From the NCBI GenBank assembly GCA_016709335.1, contig JADJNC010000021.1, forward strand, positions 1-55,128: a stretch of DNA of 55,128 nucleotides, written 5' to 3'. A program made the position numbers and the translations under genes. This document shows, piece by piece, positions 19,543-29,468 of this stretch. Each line of letters begins with the position of its first letter. The stretch's first letter is position 1. The notes beneath the pieces are model-generated. The model was not told the DNA's origin, did no database searches, and worked only from the letters and a program-made list of their open reading frames with translations. Origin of the DNA: Candidatus Propionivibrio dominans (GTDB lineage: Bacteria; Pseudomonadota; Gammaproteobacteria; Burkholderiales; Rhodocyclaceae).

Positions 19543-20306
19543 ATGAGTTTCAAGGTCGTCATTCCTGCCCGCTACGCATCAACCCGACTCCCGGCCAAAC
19601 CGCTGCTGGATCTCGGGGGCAAGCCGATGGTCGTCAGGGTGGCCGAGCGTGCTGCCCTTTCTGGTGCCGAAGAAGTCTGGGTGGCGACCGACCATGCCGA
19701 GGTACAGGCGGTTGCCACAGCGCATGGCTTGTCGGTCGTGCTGACGAGCGTTGATCATCCCAGCGGAACGGATCGACTGGCTGAAGTAGTTGAGCAGCGC
19801 GGATGGGACGATCAAACCATCGTGGTCAATGTACAGGGTGACGAACCGCTGATCGACCCTGGTCTGATTACCCAAACCGCGCGTCAACTGGCCGAATGCG
19901 GGTCGGATATCGCCACAGTGGCGCATTTGATCGAAGACGTGGCCGATTTCTTCAATCCGAACATTGTCAAGCTCGTGTGCAAGGCGAACGGTGATGCCTT
20001 GTATTTTTCCCGGGCGCCGATTCCTTATGCGCGAGACCACTTTGCCGGTGCGGCAGGCAAGGAAATCTTGCCATCCGGTTTGCCGGCGTACCGGCACATC
20101 GGGCTTTATGCCTATCGCGCCGGTTTTTGCGGGGCTATGCCCGTTTGACACCCTCTCCGCTTGAGGGCTTCGAGGCGCTGGAGCAGTTACGCGCCCTCTG
20201 GCATGGATTCCGCATCAGTGTGGCAATTTCCGATCATCTGCCGATGCCGGGTGTCGATACGCCGGAAGATGCGGCGCGCATGCAGGAACACTTTCACAAG
20301 TCATGA
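19543..20306 (+). CDS. kdsB: 3-deoxy-manno-octulosonate cytidylyltransferase, frame broken at 20124
   Basis: The enzyme joins CMP to KDO for the lipopolysaccharide core. The first frame gives [20 protein letters not shown] (nucleotide-binding loop), [24 protein letters not shown] and [14 protein letters not shown]. The reading breaks in the T-run at 20124-20128. Six T in place of five give [20 protein letters not shown], and the frame then runs to QEHFHKS and the stop at 20304-20306. The joined length of about 254 residues is normal. The gene is essential in most Gram-negative bacteria, so a one-T sequence error is the best explanation. The ATG lies 16 bases after ycaR. Confidence 0.92.
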
Positions 20307-20425
20307 AAACGTTTGACCGTACGGGCAATTGAAGGTACTTTTCGATACTTGGAAACGCTGCTGGCTCATCACTGTGCGGTGCCAGTGGTATACTGAAGGC
20401 CTTGTTCGATATTCTCCAAAGGTGA

Positions 20426-21085
<660 letters not shown>

Positions 21086-21109
21086 TATTGACAGCGAGGA
21101 TTTACAGTT

Positions 21110-21260
21110 CCGCCCTTAAGGCGGCTAAAATATTACGTTGCTGCTTGAAACGGTACCTCCCGCAAGAGGAGGTGTGGATAGATTTAAGTGCAGATGGTTG
21201 ATAAATCCGGCACCCGAGGAGTCTCCCGAGGGGCCTGTGTAATCTTGATAGGGGGTATTC
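21110..21260 (+). promoter_or_regulatory. structured leader of hppA
   Basis: The leader holds a small hairpin CCGCC-CTTAA-GGCGG (21110-21124, possibly ending adk transcription), a second hairpin ACCTCC (21155-21160) with GGAGGT (21168-21173), and a CCCGAGGAG / CCCGAGGGG pair near 21213-21232. The hppA ribosome site AGGGGG follows. I do not recognise a known riboswitch. Confidence 0.3.
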
Positions 21261-23684
21261 ATGTCGGCAGGTCTCGTATTCGCGCTAGCATGCGCGGTGG
21301 TCGCGGTACTTTACGGTGCTGTAATGACCAAGTGGATTCTTTCGTTGCCGGCCGGCAACGAACGTATGCAGGATATCGCCAAGGCGATTCAGGTCGGTGC
21401 GTCTGCCTATCTGAACAAGCAATACACGACGATTGCCGTCGTTGGCGTTGTTCTTGCCGTCTGTATTGCGGTCTTCCTCGGCAAGTTGATGGCTGTCGGT
21501 TTTGTTATCGGCGCCGTGCTCTCAGGAGCCACCGGCTTTATCGGCATGAACGTGTCGGTACGTGCCAACGTGCGCACCGCCGAGGCGGCGCGCAGCGGCA
21601 TTGCGGCGGCGCTTGATGTGGCCTTCAAGGGTGGTGCCATTACCGGCATGCTGGTCGTCGGTCTCGGCCTGCTCGGCGTGGCGGGCTACTACGCCTTCCT
21701 GCGCTCCGGGGGGGCGAGCTTTCAGCATGCGGTCGAGCCGCTGGTCGGGCTGGCTTTCGGTGGCTCGCTGATTTCAATTTTCGCCCGACTGGGCGGCGGT
21801 ATTTTCACCAAGGGAGCTGACGTTGGCGCTGACCTGGTGGGCAAGGTTGAAGCCGGTATTCCCGAAGATGATCCGCGCAACCCTGCCGTGATCGCCGATA
21901 ACGTCGGCGACAACGTCGGCGACTGTGCCGGGATGGCGGCTGACCTTTTCGAAACCTATGCCGTAACGGTGGTGGCCACGATGGTGCTCGGCGCCATGAT
22001 GCTCAAGGGCGTAGCCAATGCCAATGACAACCTGATCATCTACCCCCTGGTTCTGGGCGGGGTATCGATCATCGCTTCGATTATCGGTTGCTTCTTCGTC
22101 AAGGCCAACGACGGCGGCAAGATCATGAACGCCCTCTACCGTGGTCTGGCTGTGGCCGGGGTGCTGGCGTTGCTGGCTTTCTATCCGATAACGACCTGGT
22201 TGCTGGGCAACGGGATCACGCTGGCCGATGGCAAACTGATCACTTCAATGAGCATTTTTGGTTCGGCGACGATCGGTCTGGTGTTGACCGGTTTGCTGGT
22301 CTGGATTACCGAGTACTACACAGGTACCGATTTCGCCCCGGTAAAGCATGTGGCGGCCGCTTCGACGACCGGACATGGAACCAACATCATCGCCGGCCTC
22401 GGTGTTTCGATGAAGGCAACAGCCTGGCCGGTGCTTTCCGTGTGTCTGGCGATTTACATTACCTTCGCCCTGGCCGGTCTGTACGGCATCGCCATTGCCG
22501 CCACCTCGATGCTGTCGATGACCGGCATCATTGTCGCGCTTGATGCCTATGGTCCGATAACCGATAACGCCGGCGGCATTGCCGAAATGGCCGGGCTACC
22601 GCAGGAAGTGCGGGATGTGACCGATCCGCTCGATGCCGTGGGCAACACCACCAAAGCAGTGACCAAGGGTTACGCCATCGGCTCGGCCGGTCTGGCGGCA
22701 CTGGTTCTGTTTGCCGACTACACCCATGCGCTGGAAACCAGAGTCAATTTTGTCATGTCATTTGATCTGTCCAATCACATGGTCATCATCGGCCTCTTCA
22801 TCGGCGGCTTGATTCCCTACCTGTTCAGTGCCATGGCCATGGAAGCGGTCGGGCGTGCGGCGGGTGCGGTGGTTGTTGAAGTGCGACGTCAATTCAAGGA
22901 GATTCCGGGCATCATGGATGGCACCGCCAAGCCGGATTACTCACGCGCGGTCGGCATGCTGACGACGGCAGCGATCAAGGAAATGATCGTACCATCGCTG
23001 CTGCCGGTACTCGTTCCGGTCGTCGTTGGGCTGTCTCTGGGCCCGCAGGCGCTCGGCGGCTTGTTGATGGGAACCATCATTACCGGCCTGTTTGTCGCCA
23101 TTTCCATGACCACCGGCGGCGGTGCCTGGGACAACGCCAAAAAGTACATCGAAGATGGCCATTTCGGCGGCAAAGGCTCTGAAGCCGACAAGGGCTCGGT
23201 GAGAGGCGATAGGGTGGGCGACCCGTACAAGGATACGGCCGGTCCGGCAGTTAACCCGCTGATCAAGATCATCAACATTGTGGCGCTGATGATTGTGCCG
23301 CTGGTGGTACCGGCCTCGGTGGCCAAGCCGGTGACTGGCGCGGCGGAGCCAGCGGCGATCATGGCCGTGGCGGTGCCTGTCGCCAAGGTCTTTTTCGCCA
23401 CGGGGTCGGCTGATCTTCCGGCCGATACCGGAGTAACTCTCGCCGTCATCGTCGGTTTCGCCAAGGCCAACCCCAATGCCAAGCTCGCTGTTTCCGGTTT
23501 CCACGATCCGAGTGGAAACCAGGCTGCCAATGAGGAGGTTTCAAAGAACCGGGCCAAGGCTGTTTATAAGGCGCTCAAGGACGCCGGTATTGCAGAAGAA
23601 CGCATCGAGTTGAAAAAGCCCGAAGTTACGACAGGAAGCGGAGATAGCGCCGAGGCGCGTCGCGTCGAGGTCAGTGCAAAGTAA
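21261..23684 (+). CDS. hppA: K+-independent H+-pumping pyrophosphatase with C-terminal OmpA-like domain
   Basis: This 807-residue membrane protein couples pyrophosphate hydrolysis to proton export. Residues 1-690 give the multi-helix core with the catalytic signature [11 protein letters not shown] (187-197), [20 protein letters not shown] (214-233) and the third motif [17 protein letters not shown] (630-646). The stretch [10 protein letters not shown] (461-470) has Lys465 at the position that marks K+-independent members (A in K+-dependent ones). Residues 707-807 form an OmpA-like fold: [56 protein letters not shown]. Typical bacterial pumps end near 690, so this is a C-terminal addition. I have seen similar extensions in betaproteobacteria. 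A terminator follows. Confidence 0.94.
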   Translation: MSAGLVFALACAVVAVLYGAVMTKWILSLPAGNERMQDIAKAIQVGASAYLNKQYTTIAVVGVVLAVCIAVFLGKLMAVGFVIGAVLSGATGFIGMNVSVRANVRTAEAARSGIAAALDVAFKGGAITGMLVVGLGLLGVAGYYAFLRSGGASFQHAVEPLVGLAFGGSLISIFARLGGGIFTKGADVGADLVGKVEAGIPEDDPRNPAVIADNVGDNVGDCAGMAADLFETYAVTVVATMVLGAMMLKGVANANDNLIIYPLVLGGVSIIASIIGCFFVKANDGGKIMNALYRGLAVAGVLALLAFYPITTWLLGNGITLADGKLITSMSIFGSATIGLVLTGLLVWITEYYTGTDFAPVKHVAAASTTGHGTNIIAGLGVSMKATAWPVLSVCLAIYITFALAGLYGIAIAATSMLSMTGIIVALDAYGPITDNAGGIAEMAGLPQEVRDVTDPLDAVGNTTKAVTKGYAIGSAGLAALVLFADYTHALETRVNFVMSFDLSNHMVIIGLFIGGLIPYLFSAMAMEAVGRAAGAVVVEVRRQFKEIPGIMDGTAKPDYSRAVGMLTTAAIKEMIVPSLLPVLVPVVVGLSLGPQALGGLLMGTIITGLFVAISMTTGGGAWDNAKKYIEDGHFGGKGSEADKGSVRGDRVGDPYKDTAGPAVNPLIKIINIVALMIVPLVVPASVAKPVTGAAEPAAIMAVAVPVAKVFFATGSADLPADTGVTLAVIVGFAKANPNAKLAVSGFHDPSGNQAANEEVSKNRAKAVYKALKDAGIAEERIELKKPEVTTGSGDSAEARRVEVSAK

Positions 23685-23722
23685 AGGTCTCAACGCGAGC
23701 AGGATAATTCACAGAAAAACAA

Positions 23723-23750
23723 ACGGGTCGCAGTTGCGGCCCGTTTTTTT
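23723..23750 (+). terminator. intrinsic terminator of hppA
   Basis: ACGGGTCGCA (23723-23732) pairs with TGCGGCCCGT (23735-23744) with one mismatch. Six further T follow, so the T-run is seven long. It lies about 40 bases after the hppA stop. Confidence 0.85.
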
Positions 23751-23794
23751 GGCCGGCACAGAGCCGGCACGGCAGCAGCGTTCGATTTCGTCGG

Positions 23795-24424
23795 CTACGG
23801 ATCGAGCGATGGATTGAGCGAGTAGTTGCCGGTCAGGCTCGCCTGTGCCAGGATGTGTCCCTGCATCGCGTCGCGAACTGGCTGGCCGGCGAGTTTCGCC
23901 TCGACCTTCAGCTCAGCCACATCGAGAGCGAAAAGCGTAAAAACATAGTGGTGTACGATCTCGTCGTTCCACGGCGGGCACGGGCCATCGTAGCCGTAGT
24001 AATCGCCGCGCATGTCGTTGTCGCCGGCAAACCAGTTGGTATAGTCGTTGATACCCTGGCGCGCACCGTAAGCTGCCGCCGGACCCGGTTTGCCCCGTGG
24101 AGTCACTTCTCTGCAGAATTCGCCCAGTTTGATCTCGCGCAGAGTGGCCGGTAAATCAAGCAGCACCCAGTGGAAGAAGTCGACACGCGGCAATGATGCC
24201 GGAACACTGCGGTCTTCCTGATTGACATCGTCACCCCGGCTTGGCACATCAGGATCGTGACAGATAAGAGCAAATGATTTGGTTGCTGCGGGCACGTCAC
24301 TCCACTGCAATTGCGGGTTGAGATTCTTGCCAAGGCACACATGATGTGCCGGATCGGGAATGCAAAAGGCAAAGTCACCCGGAATTCTTTCCCCTTCCTT
24401 GAAGCTGCTGCTGATCAGTTTCAT
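23795..24424 (-). CDS. YbhB/YbcL family (PEBP-like) protein
   Basis: The start at 24424 follows GGAGGAACAGGA. The product has 209 residues, is cytoplasmic, and begins MKLISSSFKEGERIPGDFAF. Family marks are NLNPQLQWSDVPAATKSFAL, CHDPDVPS, FFHWVLLDLP, YDGPCPPWNDEIVHHYVFTL and the final GHILAQASLTGNYSLN. It belongs to the phosphatidylethanolamine-binding / Raf kinase inhibitor-like family; bacterial roles are poorly known. It has an insertion of about 40 residues relative to E. coli YbhB (NQEDRSVPASLPR and the NDYTNWFAGDNDMRGDYYG stretch), as in several proteobacterial members. It follows murJ by about 20 bases. Confidence 0.9.
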   Translation of the reverse strand: MKLISSSFKEGERIPGDFAFCIPDPAHHVCLGKNLNPQLQWSDVPAATKSFALICHDPDVPSRGDDVNQEDRSVPASLPRVDFFHWVLLDLPATLREIKLGEFCREVTPRGKPGPAAAYGARQGINDYTNWFAGDNDMRGDYYGYDGPCPPWNDEIVHHYVFTLFALDVAELKVEAKLAGQPVRDAMQGHILAQASLTGNYSLNPSLDP

Positions 24425-24443
24425 TCCTGTTCCTCCAAAGTAG

Positions 24444-25981
24444 TCATTCAGCCGCCCGACGTTTGAAATCACGCAAACGGAAACCTGTCGCCCATAGTGT
24501 AGCGAAATAGACGGCTGCACCCAAGATAACGATGACCGCAAGCCGCTGCAGACGTTCCGTAAGGCTCCAGCGTAACCAGTCGGCTGCGTCACCGCCAGTA
24601 AACCATAGCGTTATACCCATGACCAGCATGGCGACAGCGAGTTTGGCGTAGAAAATCGGCCAGCCCGGCTGTGGTGAGTAAATTCCGTGCCGACGCAGGC
24701 CGCGATAAAGCAATGCGGCATTCAGGCACGCTGCCAACCCGATGGATAGGGCCAGTCCCGCATGCTTGAGCCAGCCAATCAGCGAAAAATTGAGAACTTG
24801 CGTGACGAACAGGGTAAAGAGCGCAATCTTGACCGGTGTGCGCACATTCTGTCGGGCGTAAAAGCCCGGTGCCAGCACTTTCACCAGAATCAGTCCAAGC
24901 AGTCCGACGCTGTAGGCAACCAGGGCATCGCGGGTCTTGAATACGTCATCGGCGGTGAAAGCACCGTGATGGAACAGGGTCGATATCAGCGGCACGGCGA
25001 TGATCGCCAGTGCCAGTGCTGAGGGTGCGGCGAGCAGCAGGGTCAGGCGCAAGCCCCAGTCGAGCAGCCTGGAGTAGTCGTCAAATTTTCACCGGCATGG
25101 TATTTGGACAGCGAGGGCAAAAGGATCGTACCCAGTGCAGCGCCAAGCATGCCGGCGGGGAATTCCATCAGACGGTCGGCATAGTAAAGCCAGGAGACAC
25201 TGCCAGTGCCGAGGAAAGAGGCGAAAATGGTATTGATCAGCAGGCTGACCTGTGCTACCGAGACACCCAGTACGGCAGGCCCCATCAGTCTGAGAATGCG
25301 GCGCACCCCTGGGTCTTTCCAGTCCAGTGAAAAGCGTGGCAACATGCCGATCCGTTGCAGACTGGGCAACTGAAAAGCGAGTTGTAGTGCCCCGCCGAGA
25401 AAAACAGCCCAGCCCAGTGCCATGACTGGCTGGGCAAAATATGGGGCAGCGAACAGCGCCATGCCGATAAAAGAGAGGTTGAGCAGCACCGGCGTAAAGG
25501 CGGGTACGGCGAATCGGCTCCAGGTGTTGAGTACGCCACCAGATAGGGCAACCAGCGACATGAAAAGAATATAGGGGAAGGTAACGCGCGTCAGTTCGAC
25601 AGTCAGTGCGAACTTGCTGGCATCGGCTGCAAATCCAGGAGCGGAGATGTAGACAAGAAGCGGCGCCGCTACCATGCCGATCAGGGTGACGACGAGCACA
25701 ATGAGAAAGAGCAGGGTGGCAACGTGGTCAACGAGTTGTTTGGCTTTTGGAGCGCCACCTTTGCTCATGTATTCGCCGAAAATCGGAACGAAGGCCTGCG
25801 AAAAAGCACCTTCCGCAAACAGGCGGCGCAATAGATTCGGTAGCTTGAAGGCAACAAAGAAGGCGTCTGTAACCATCCCGGCACCGAATGTTCGGGCGAT
25901 AACGAAATCTCGCACGAAACCGAGAATGCGCGAGAGCAATGTCATGCCGCTGACCGTGGCGAGTGCTTTGAGCAGATTCAT
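24444..25981 (-). CDS. murJ: lipid II flippase MurJ, frame broken at 25083
   Basis: MurJ moves the peptidoglycan precursor lipid II across the inner membrane. The N-terminal frame (from 25981) gives [40 protein letters not shown] and [20 protein letters not shown], all MurJ signatures. At 25083-25089 (AAATTTT on the plus strand) one base is missing. Restoring it continues NLTTT to [15 protein letters not shown], and the C-terminal helices run to the stop at 24444. The joined length of about 513 residues and 14 predicted helices are normal. MurJ is essential, so this is probably a one-base sequence error. It is divergent from rpsT. Confidence 0.92.
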
Positions 25982-26086
25982 CCGGTATTGACTGGCTTCA
26001 CGCGAAAGTCACCATCATAGCCGCTTAGTGACAGGAGGGAAAACCGGATCACACGCGGGGGCAGCAACCGGCTTTGAAAAATGCGG

Positions 26087-26115
26087 TTGCGTTGGCCATT
26101 TCAACTCTGTAGAAT
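26087..26115 (+). promoter_or_regulatory. rpsT promoter
   Basis: TTGCGT (26087-26092), 17 bases, TAGAAT (26110-26115) make a good sigma-70 pair about 45 bases upstream of the rpsT ATG. The region is divergent from murJ. Confidence 0.55.
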
Positions 26116-26160
26116 GGCGCGTTTTCGATTAACCGATCAGTTTATTAGGGATCAATATTC

Positions 26161-26427
26161 ATGGCCAACAGCGCACAAGCCCGCAAACGCGCCCGCCAAG
26201 CCGTCAAGCAACGCGCCCACAACGTCAGCCTGCGCTCTACACTGCGCACTGCGGTAAAGCGTGTGCAAAAGGCGATTGTCGCTGGTGACAAGGCGGCGGC
26301 TCAAAGCATTTTTCAGGAATCGGTTGCGGTCATTGATCGCATCGCCGACAAGAAAATCATTCACAAAAACAAGGCTTCGCGTCACAAAGGTCGCCTCTCG
26401 GCCCAGATCAAGGCGCTGGCAGCCTGA
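26161..26427 (+). CDS. rpsT: 30S ribosomal protein S20
   Basis: The 88-residue basic protein begins [20 protein letters not shown], includes [17 protein letters not shown], and ends [19 protein letters not shown]. This is the full S20 pattern, and it binds 16S rRNA early in 30S assembly. It is a single-gene unit with its own promoter and terminator and lies opposite murJ, a common arrangement in betaproteobacteria. Confidence 0.97.
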   Translation: MANSAQARKRARQAVKQRAHNVSLRSTLRTAVKRVQKAIVAGDKAAAQSIFQESVAVIDRIADKKIIHKNKASRHKGRLSAQIKALAA

Positions 26428-26446
26428 TTGGTTTTTTTCGGTTATG

Positions 26447-26473
26447 AAAACGGCGCCTCGTGGCGCCGTTTTT
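26447..26473 (+). terminator. intrinsic terminator of rpsT
   Basis: AAAACGGCGCC, loop TCGT, GGCGCCGTTTTT: a perfect stem of at least nine pairs with a T-tail, 20 bases after the stop. It could also serve the convergent DUF3579 gene. Confidence 0.88.
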
Positions 26474-26516
26474 CATGGGTTTGCACCCGATATCGGCGAT
26501 GCGGCAACGGTTTTCA

Positions 26517-26825
26517 TCAAATCAGGCTGTCCTTGCCGTTGATTGGGGAGGCGCCCTCGATAAGCCGCAAATCATTGTCCTGCGCAAAGTTAAGCACAAA
26601 ACGATAAGCCATTGGCTCGATCTCGTAGAGTTGGCCGTTGACGAAAACAGCTTTCTCGCCCTTGTATTGTCCGGGACTGACATAACGCGAGTACTTCATC
26701 TTTTTTTCAGCGCCAAACGCTGAAAGAACGCCACAAAGTCTTTCCGCCCAGTCGCTGGGACGGAATCTTTTGCCATCGCGGGTGAGGCCGACAATGACGA
26801 ACGGTGAGTTGGACGAAAATCGCAT
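26517..26825 (-). CDS. DUF3579 domain protein
   Basis: The 102-residue product contains GLTRDGKRFRPSDWAERLCG, YVSPGQYKGEKAVFVNGQLY and IEPMAYRFVLNFAQDNDLR, the conserved parts of DUF3579, a betaproteobacterial family of unknown function. There is no signal peptide or membrane segment. It is convergent with rpsT. The start at 26825 has only a weak ribosome site. Confidence 0.85.
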   Translation of the reverse strand: MRFSSNSPFVIVGLTRDGKRFRPSDWAERLCGVLSAFGAEKKMKYSRYVSPGQYKGEKAVFVNGQLYEIEPMAYRFVLNFAQDNDLRLIEGASPINGKDSLI

Positions 26826-26977
26826 GTCTTGGAAATTGTTCCCGTTGGAACCCTGCAGGCCATTTGAGAGTCTGGATTCTAACAGAAAGCTGTCATCATC
26901 GACGCTGCCTGGTTCCAGATCGTGTCGAAATCACGCGTTTGAAAAAATAGATATACGAAAATAAATAGACACTTGGC

Positions 26978-27006
26978 TTGCATTCAGATAATTTACTGCA
27001 TATAGT
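26978..27006 (+). promoter_or_regulatory. sigma-70 promoter of the small gene at 27037
   Basis: TTGCAT (26978-26983), 17-base spacer, TATAGT (27001-27006). The expected start point is near 27013, and GAGG lies eight bases upstream of the ATG. Confidence 0.55.
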
Positions 27007-27036
27007 CGCTACATCTCTTTGATATAGAGGTAATTT

Positions 27037-27273
27037 ATGCAACCGTCGCCTACAGCAAAATATGGTTTCCGTATCCGGACACGGAGTGGAGCCGTTGTCG
27101 ACAATCTTTTGATTTTCGGCAAGGATGAACCGGATGCTGAGCGCAAGTTGCGCCAGATTTATCTTGGCTGTGAAATCCTCGAAGCCCGGCGTTCTGTCAT
27201 TCAGGCGCCGCGTACCGGCCCGGTAACCTATGAAGATGTTGTTGATCTGATCTCCGGGCCGACTTCAATTTAG
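27037..27273 (+). CDS. conserved small protein of unknown function
   Basis: The product has 78 residues. It begins MQPSPTAKYGFRIRTRSGAV, continues with VDNLLIFGKDEPDAERKLRQ and IYLGCEILEARR, and ends VTYEDVVDLISGPTSI. A good promoter and ribosome site precede it, and codon use is like the core genes around it. The frame GFRIRTRSG...DAERKLRQIYLGCEILE looks like a compact alpha/beta fold. I recall similar short proteins in Rhodocyclales but no named family. It lies convergent to the ParA gene. Confidence 0.65.
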   Translation: MQPSPTAKYGFRIRTRSGAVVDNLLIFGKDEPDAERKLRQIYLGCEILEARRSVIQAPRTGPVTYEDVVDLISGPTSI

Positions 27274-27303
27274 CCCGAAAAAAGCGGTCTCCGCTGGCGG
27301 CAG

Positions 27304-28074
27304 TTAAAGAAAACTTTGTTGCCGAAGTTCTTCGTAAAGTGCGGAATAGTCTTTGGCGCCGACGCTGGATGCATTATGGCTGAATACATCCCGGTTTTTT
27401 GACGGGCTTTCAGCGATAGCCACATTTTCCGAAATCATGGTCTGGCAGACCTCTTTGTCATAGCGTTCGCGCAACTGGTTCTGCACATCCAGACTCATCT
27501 TGCGTCGGCGATCATATCGGGTCAGCAGATAGCGACGTTCGACGCGCCGTTTGAGCACCGGTTCGAGTATGGCCAGTGTTCGGGTCATTTGTTCTGCTGC
27601 CTGCAACGACAGGTAATCGGTCGAGATCGGGATGACCAGAACATCACAGGCAAAAATGGCGTTGAGCGCCAGAACGCCAACATAGGGGCAGCAGTCAATC
27701 AGGGTATTCTGTGCCGCATTGCCTGGACACGATTCATCCATGCCATCGAGGCCGAGACGCAGTTTATTCAGAATGGCTGGCCCTTTGCCGAAAATCGAGT
27801 CGACCTTGATCAATTGCTGGTGCGAGGGAACCAGCCTGCCAATGCCCTCCCAGGGGATGGCCAGTTCATCAAGCGCACGGAGGCCCTGATAAAAACCAAA
27901 GAGGCTGTGCCCCGGATCCCTTGGTGTGGATCCGAAGATGACCGAAAGGTGGCACTGGGGATCGAGGTCAAGCACTAGCGGCTGACCACCGCCACGAACA
28001 ATGGCGGCGGCGAGGTTGAGCGTCGTGGTGGTTTTGCCGACGCCACCCTTCTGGTTGAAAAAAGCGATGCGCAT
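27304..28074 (-). CDS. ParA-family ATPase, orphan
   Basis: From the ATG at 28074 the product has 256 residues. The deviant Walker A motif KGGVGKTT lies at 9-16, the second motif is VLDLDPQCHLS, and the third is LIDCCPYVGVLALNAI (D in place of the usual LIDTPP). VIPISTDYLSLQAAEQM completes the pattern. ParA-type ATPases bind DNA or pole-organising partners and position chromosomes, plasmids or protein complexes. No parB lies beside it, so it is probably not the chromosomal partition ParA. It is divergent from argD. Confidence 0.88.
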   Translation of the reverse strand: MRIAFFNQKGGVGKTTTTLNLAAAIVRGGGQPLVLDLDPQCHLSVIFGSTPRDPGHSLFGFYQGLRALDELAIPWEGIGRLVPSHQQLIKVDSIFGKGPAILNKLRLGLDGMDESCPGNAAQNTLIDCCPYVGVLALNAIFACDVLVIPISTDYLSLQAAEQMTRTLAILEPVLKRRVERRYLLTRYDRRRKMSLDVQNQLRERYDKEVCQTMISENVAIAESPSKNRDVFSHNASSVGAKDYSALYEELRQQSFL

Positions 28075-28231
28075 GCCGCATTGTAGCGTGCTGCGTGCAT
28101 CGCGCCTGCTTTTCGATCTTATATACAAGCTACTGGTTTTCCCTTAGAATTCTTCCCCTTGCTCCATCGGCAGGCAAGGGTTTCAAGCCTTTGCCGGCAG
28201 CTACCTGTTGGGTGCGGATGCGTGGATTTTC

Positions 28232-28257
28232 CGGCGGCGCAAGCCGCCGTTTAAGTT
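28232..28257 (+). terminator. terminator-like hairpin in the argD leader
   Basis: CGGCGGC (28232-28238), loop GCAA, GCCGCCG (28243-28249), then TTTAAGTTT. It lies 33 bases before the argD ATG. A second imperfect hairpin lies upstream (about 28168-28202). The pair could act as an attenuator. No leader peptide rich in Arg codons was seen. Confidence 0.4.
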
Positions 28258-28282
28258 TCAGAGCCTCATCAAGGGGTTGGAT

Positions 28283-29456
28283 ATGTCTCACTTAATGAAC
28301 ACCTACGCCCGCTTGCCGGTCGCCTTCAGTCATGGCGACGGAAGTTGGGTAACCGACACCGAGGGAAAAATTTATCTCGATGCGTTGTCGGGAATCGCCG
28401 TATCAACTCTCGGGCACAATCACCCTGATCTGGTGGCGGCCATTGCTGCGCAGGCCGGACGCCTGCTACATACCTCCAATCTTTACCGTATGCCACAGCA
28501 GGAGCAATTGGCCGACAAGCTGGCCGACCTGTCCGGCATGGACGAGGTTTTTTTCTGCAACTCGGGTTGTGAAGCCAACGAAGCGGCAATCAAACTGTCA
28601 CGTTTCTATGGCCACCAGCAGGGTATAGACAGTCCGGCCATCATCGTCATGGAAAAGGCTTTCCATGGGCGCACTTTGGCGACTCTTTCGGCCACCGGCA
28701 ACCGCAAGGCGCAAGCCGGTTTCGAGCCACTCGTTTCGGGCTTTGTGCGCGTGCCCTACAACGATCTGGAGGCCATTCGTGCGATTGCCGGACATAACAA
28801 GAATGTTGTTGCCGTCATGCTCGAAATCGTTCAGGGTGAAGGTGGAATTCACATCGCCGATGTCGATTTTTCAGCGTGGTCTGCGTCAGCTTTGCGACGA
28901 AAAGGGATGGCTCCTGGTTTGTGATGAGGTGCAATGTGGCATGGGTCGTACCGGTACCTGGTTCGGTTTCCAGCATGCCGGCATTCGCCCGGATGTGGTG
29001 ACCCTCGCCAAGGGCCTTGGCGGCGGTGTTCCTGTTGGCGCCTGCCTTGCCGCCGGCAAGGCGGCTGGCCTTTTCAAACCGGGCAATCACGGTTCGACCT
29101 TTGGCGGTAACCCGCTGGCCACCACGGCAGCCCTGACCACCATCGAAGTGATCGAAAGAGACCAGTTGATCGCCAGCGCCGTTTCAGTCGGGCGCTCGAT
29201 TCGCGAAGGTCTGGCGCAGGCGCTGAAAGGCGTTAGCGGTATTGACGACATCCGCGGTCAGGGTTTGATGATCGGAATCGAGCTGGATCGCCCCTGTGGC
29301 GAACTGGTGACGCGCGGCCTGGCAGCGGGGTTGCTGATCAATGTGACTGCCGACAAGGTGGTGCGCCTGTTGCCGCCGCTGACCTTCAGTGCCGACGAAG
29401 GGCGCGAGCTTGTCGTGCGGCTTTCCGCATTGATCCGTGATTTTCTCGCGGCCTGA
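28283..29456 (+). CDS. argD: acetylornithine aminotransferase, frame broken at 28867
   Basis: This PLP enzyme transaminates N-acetyl-L-glutamate semialdehyde in arginine synthesis. The start follows AAGGGGTTGG. The first frame gives LDALSGIAVSTLGHNHPDLV, EVFFCNSGCEANEAAIKL and AFHGRTLATLSATGN. A one-base excess in the T-run at 28867-28871 breaks the frame. The second continues QRGLRQLCDEKGWLLVCDEV, TLAKGLGGGVPVGAC with the PLP lysine, and GSTFGGNPLATTAAL. The joined length of about 391 residues is normal. It is first in the run argD-argF-argG, so loss of function would break arginine synthesis. The break is probably an error. Confidence 0.93.
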
Positions 29457-29468
29457 TCGAGAGCTGTG

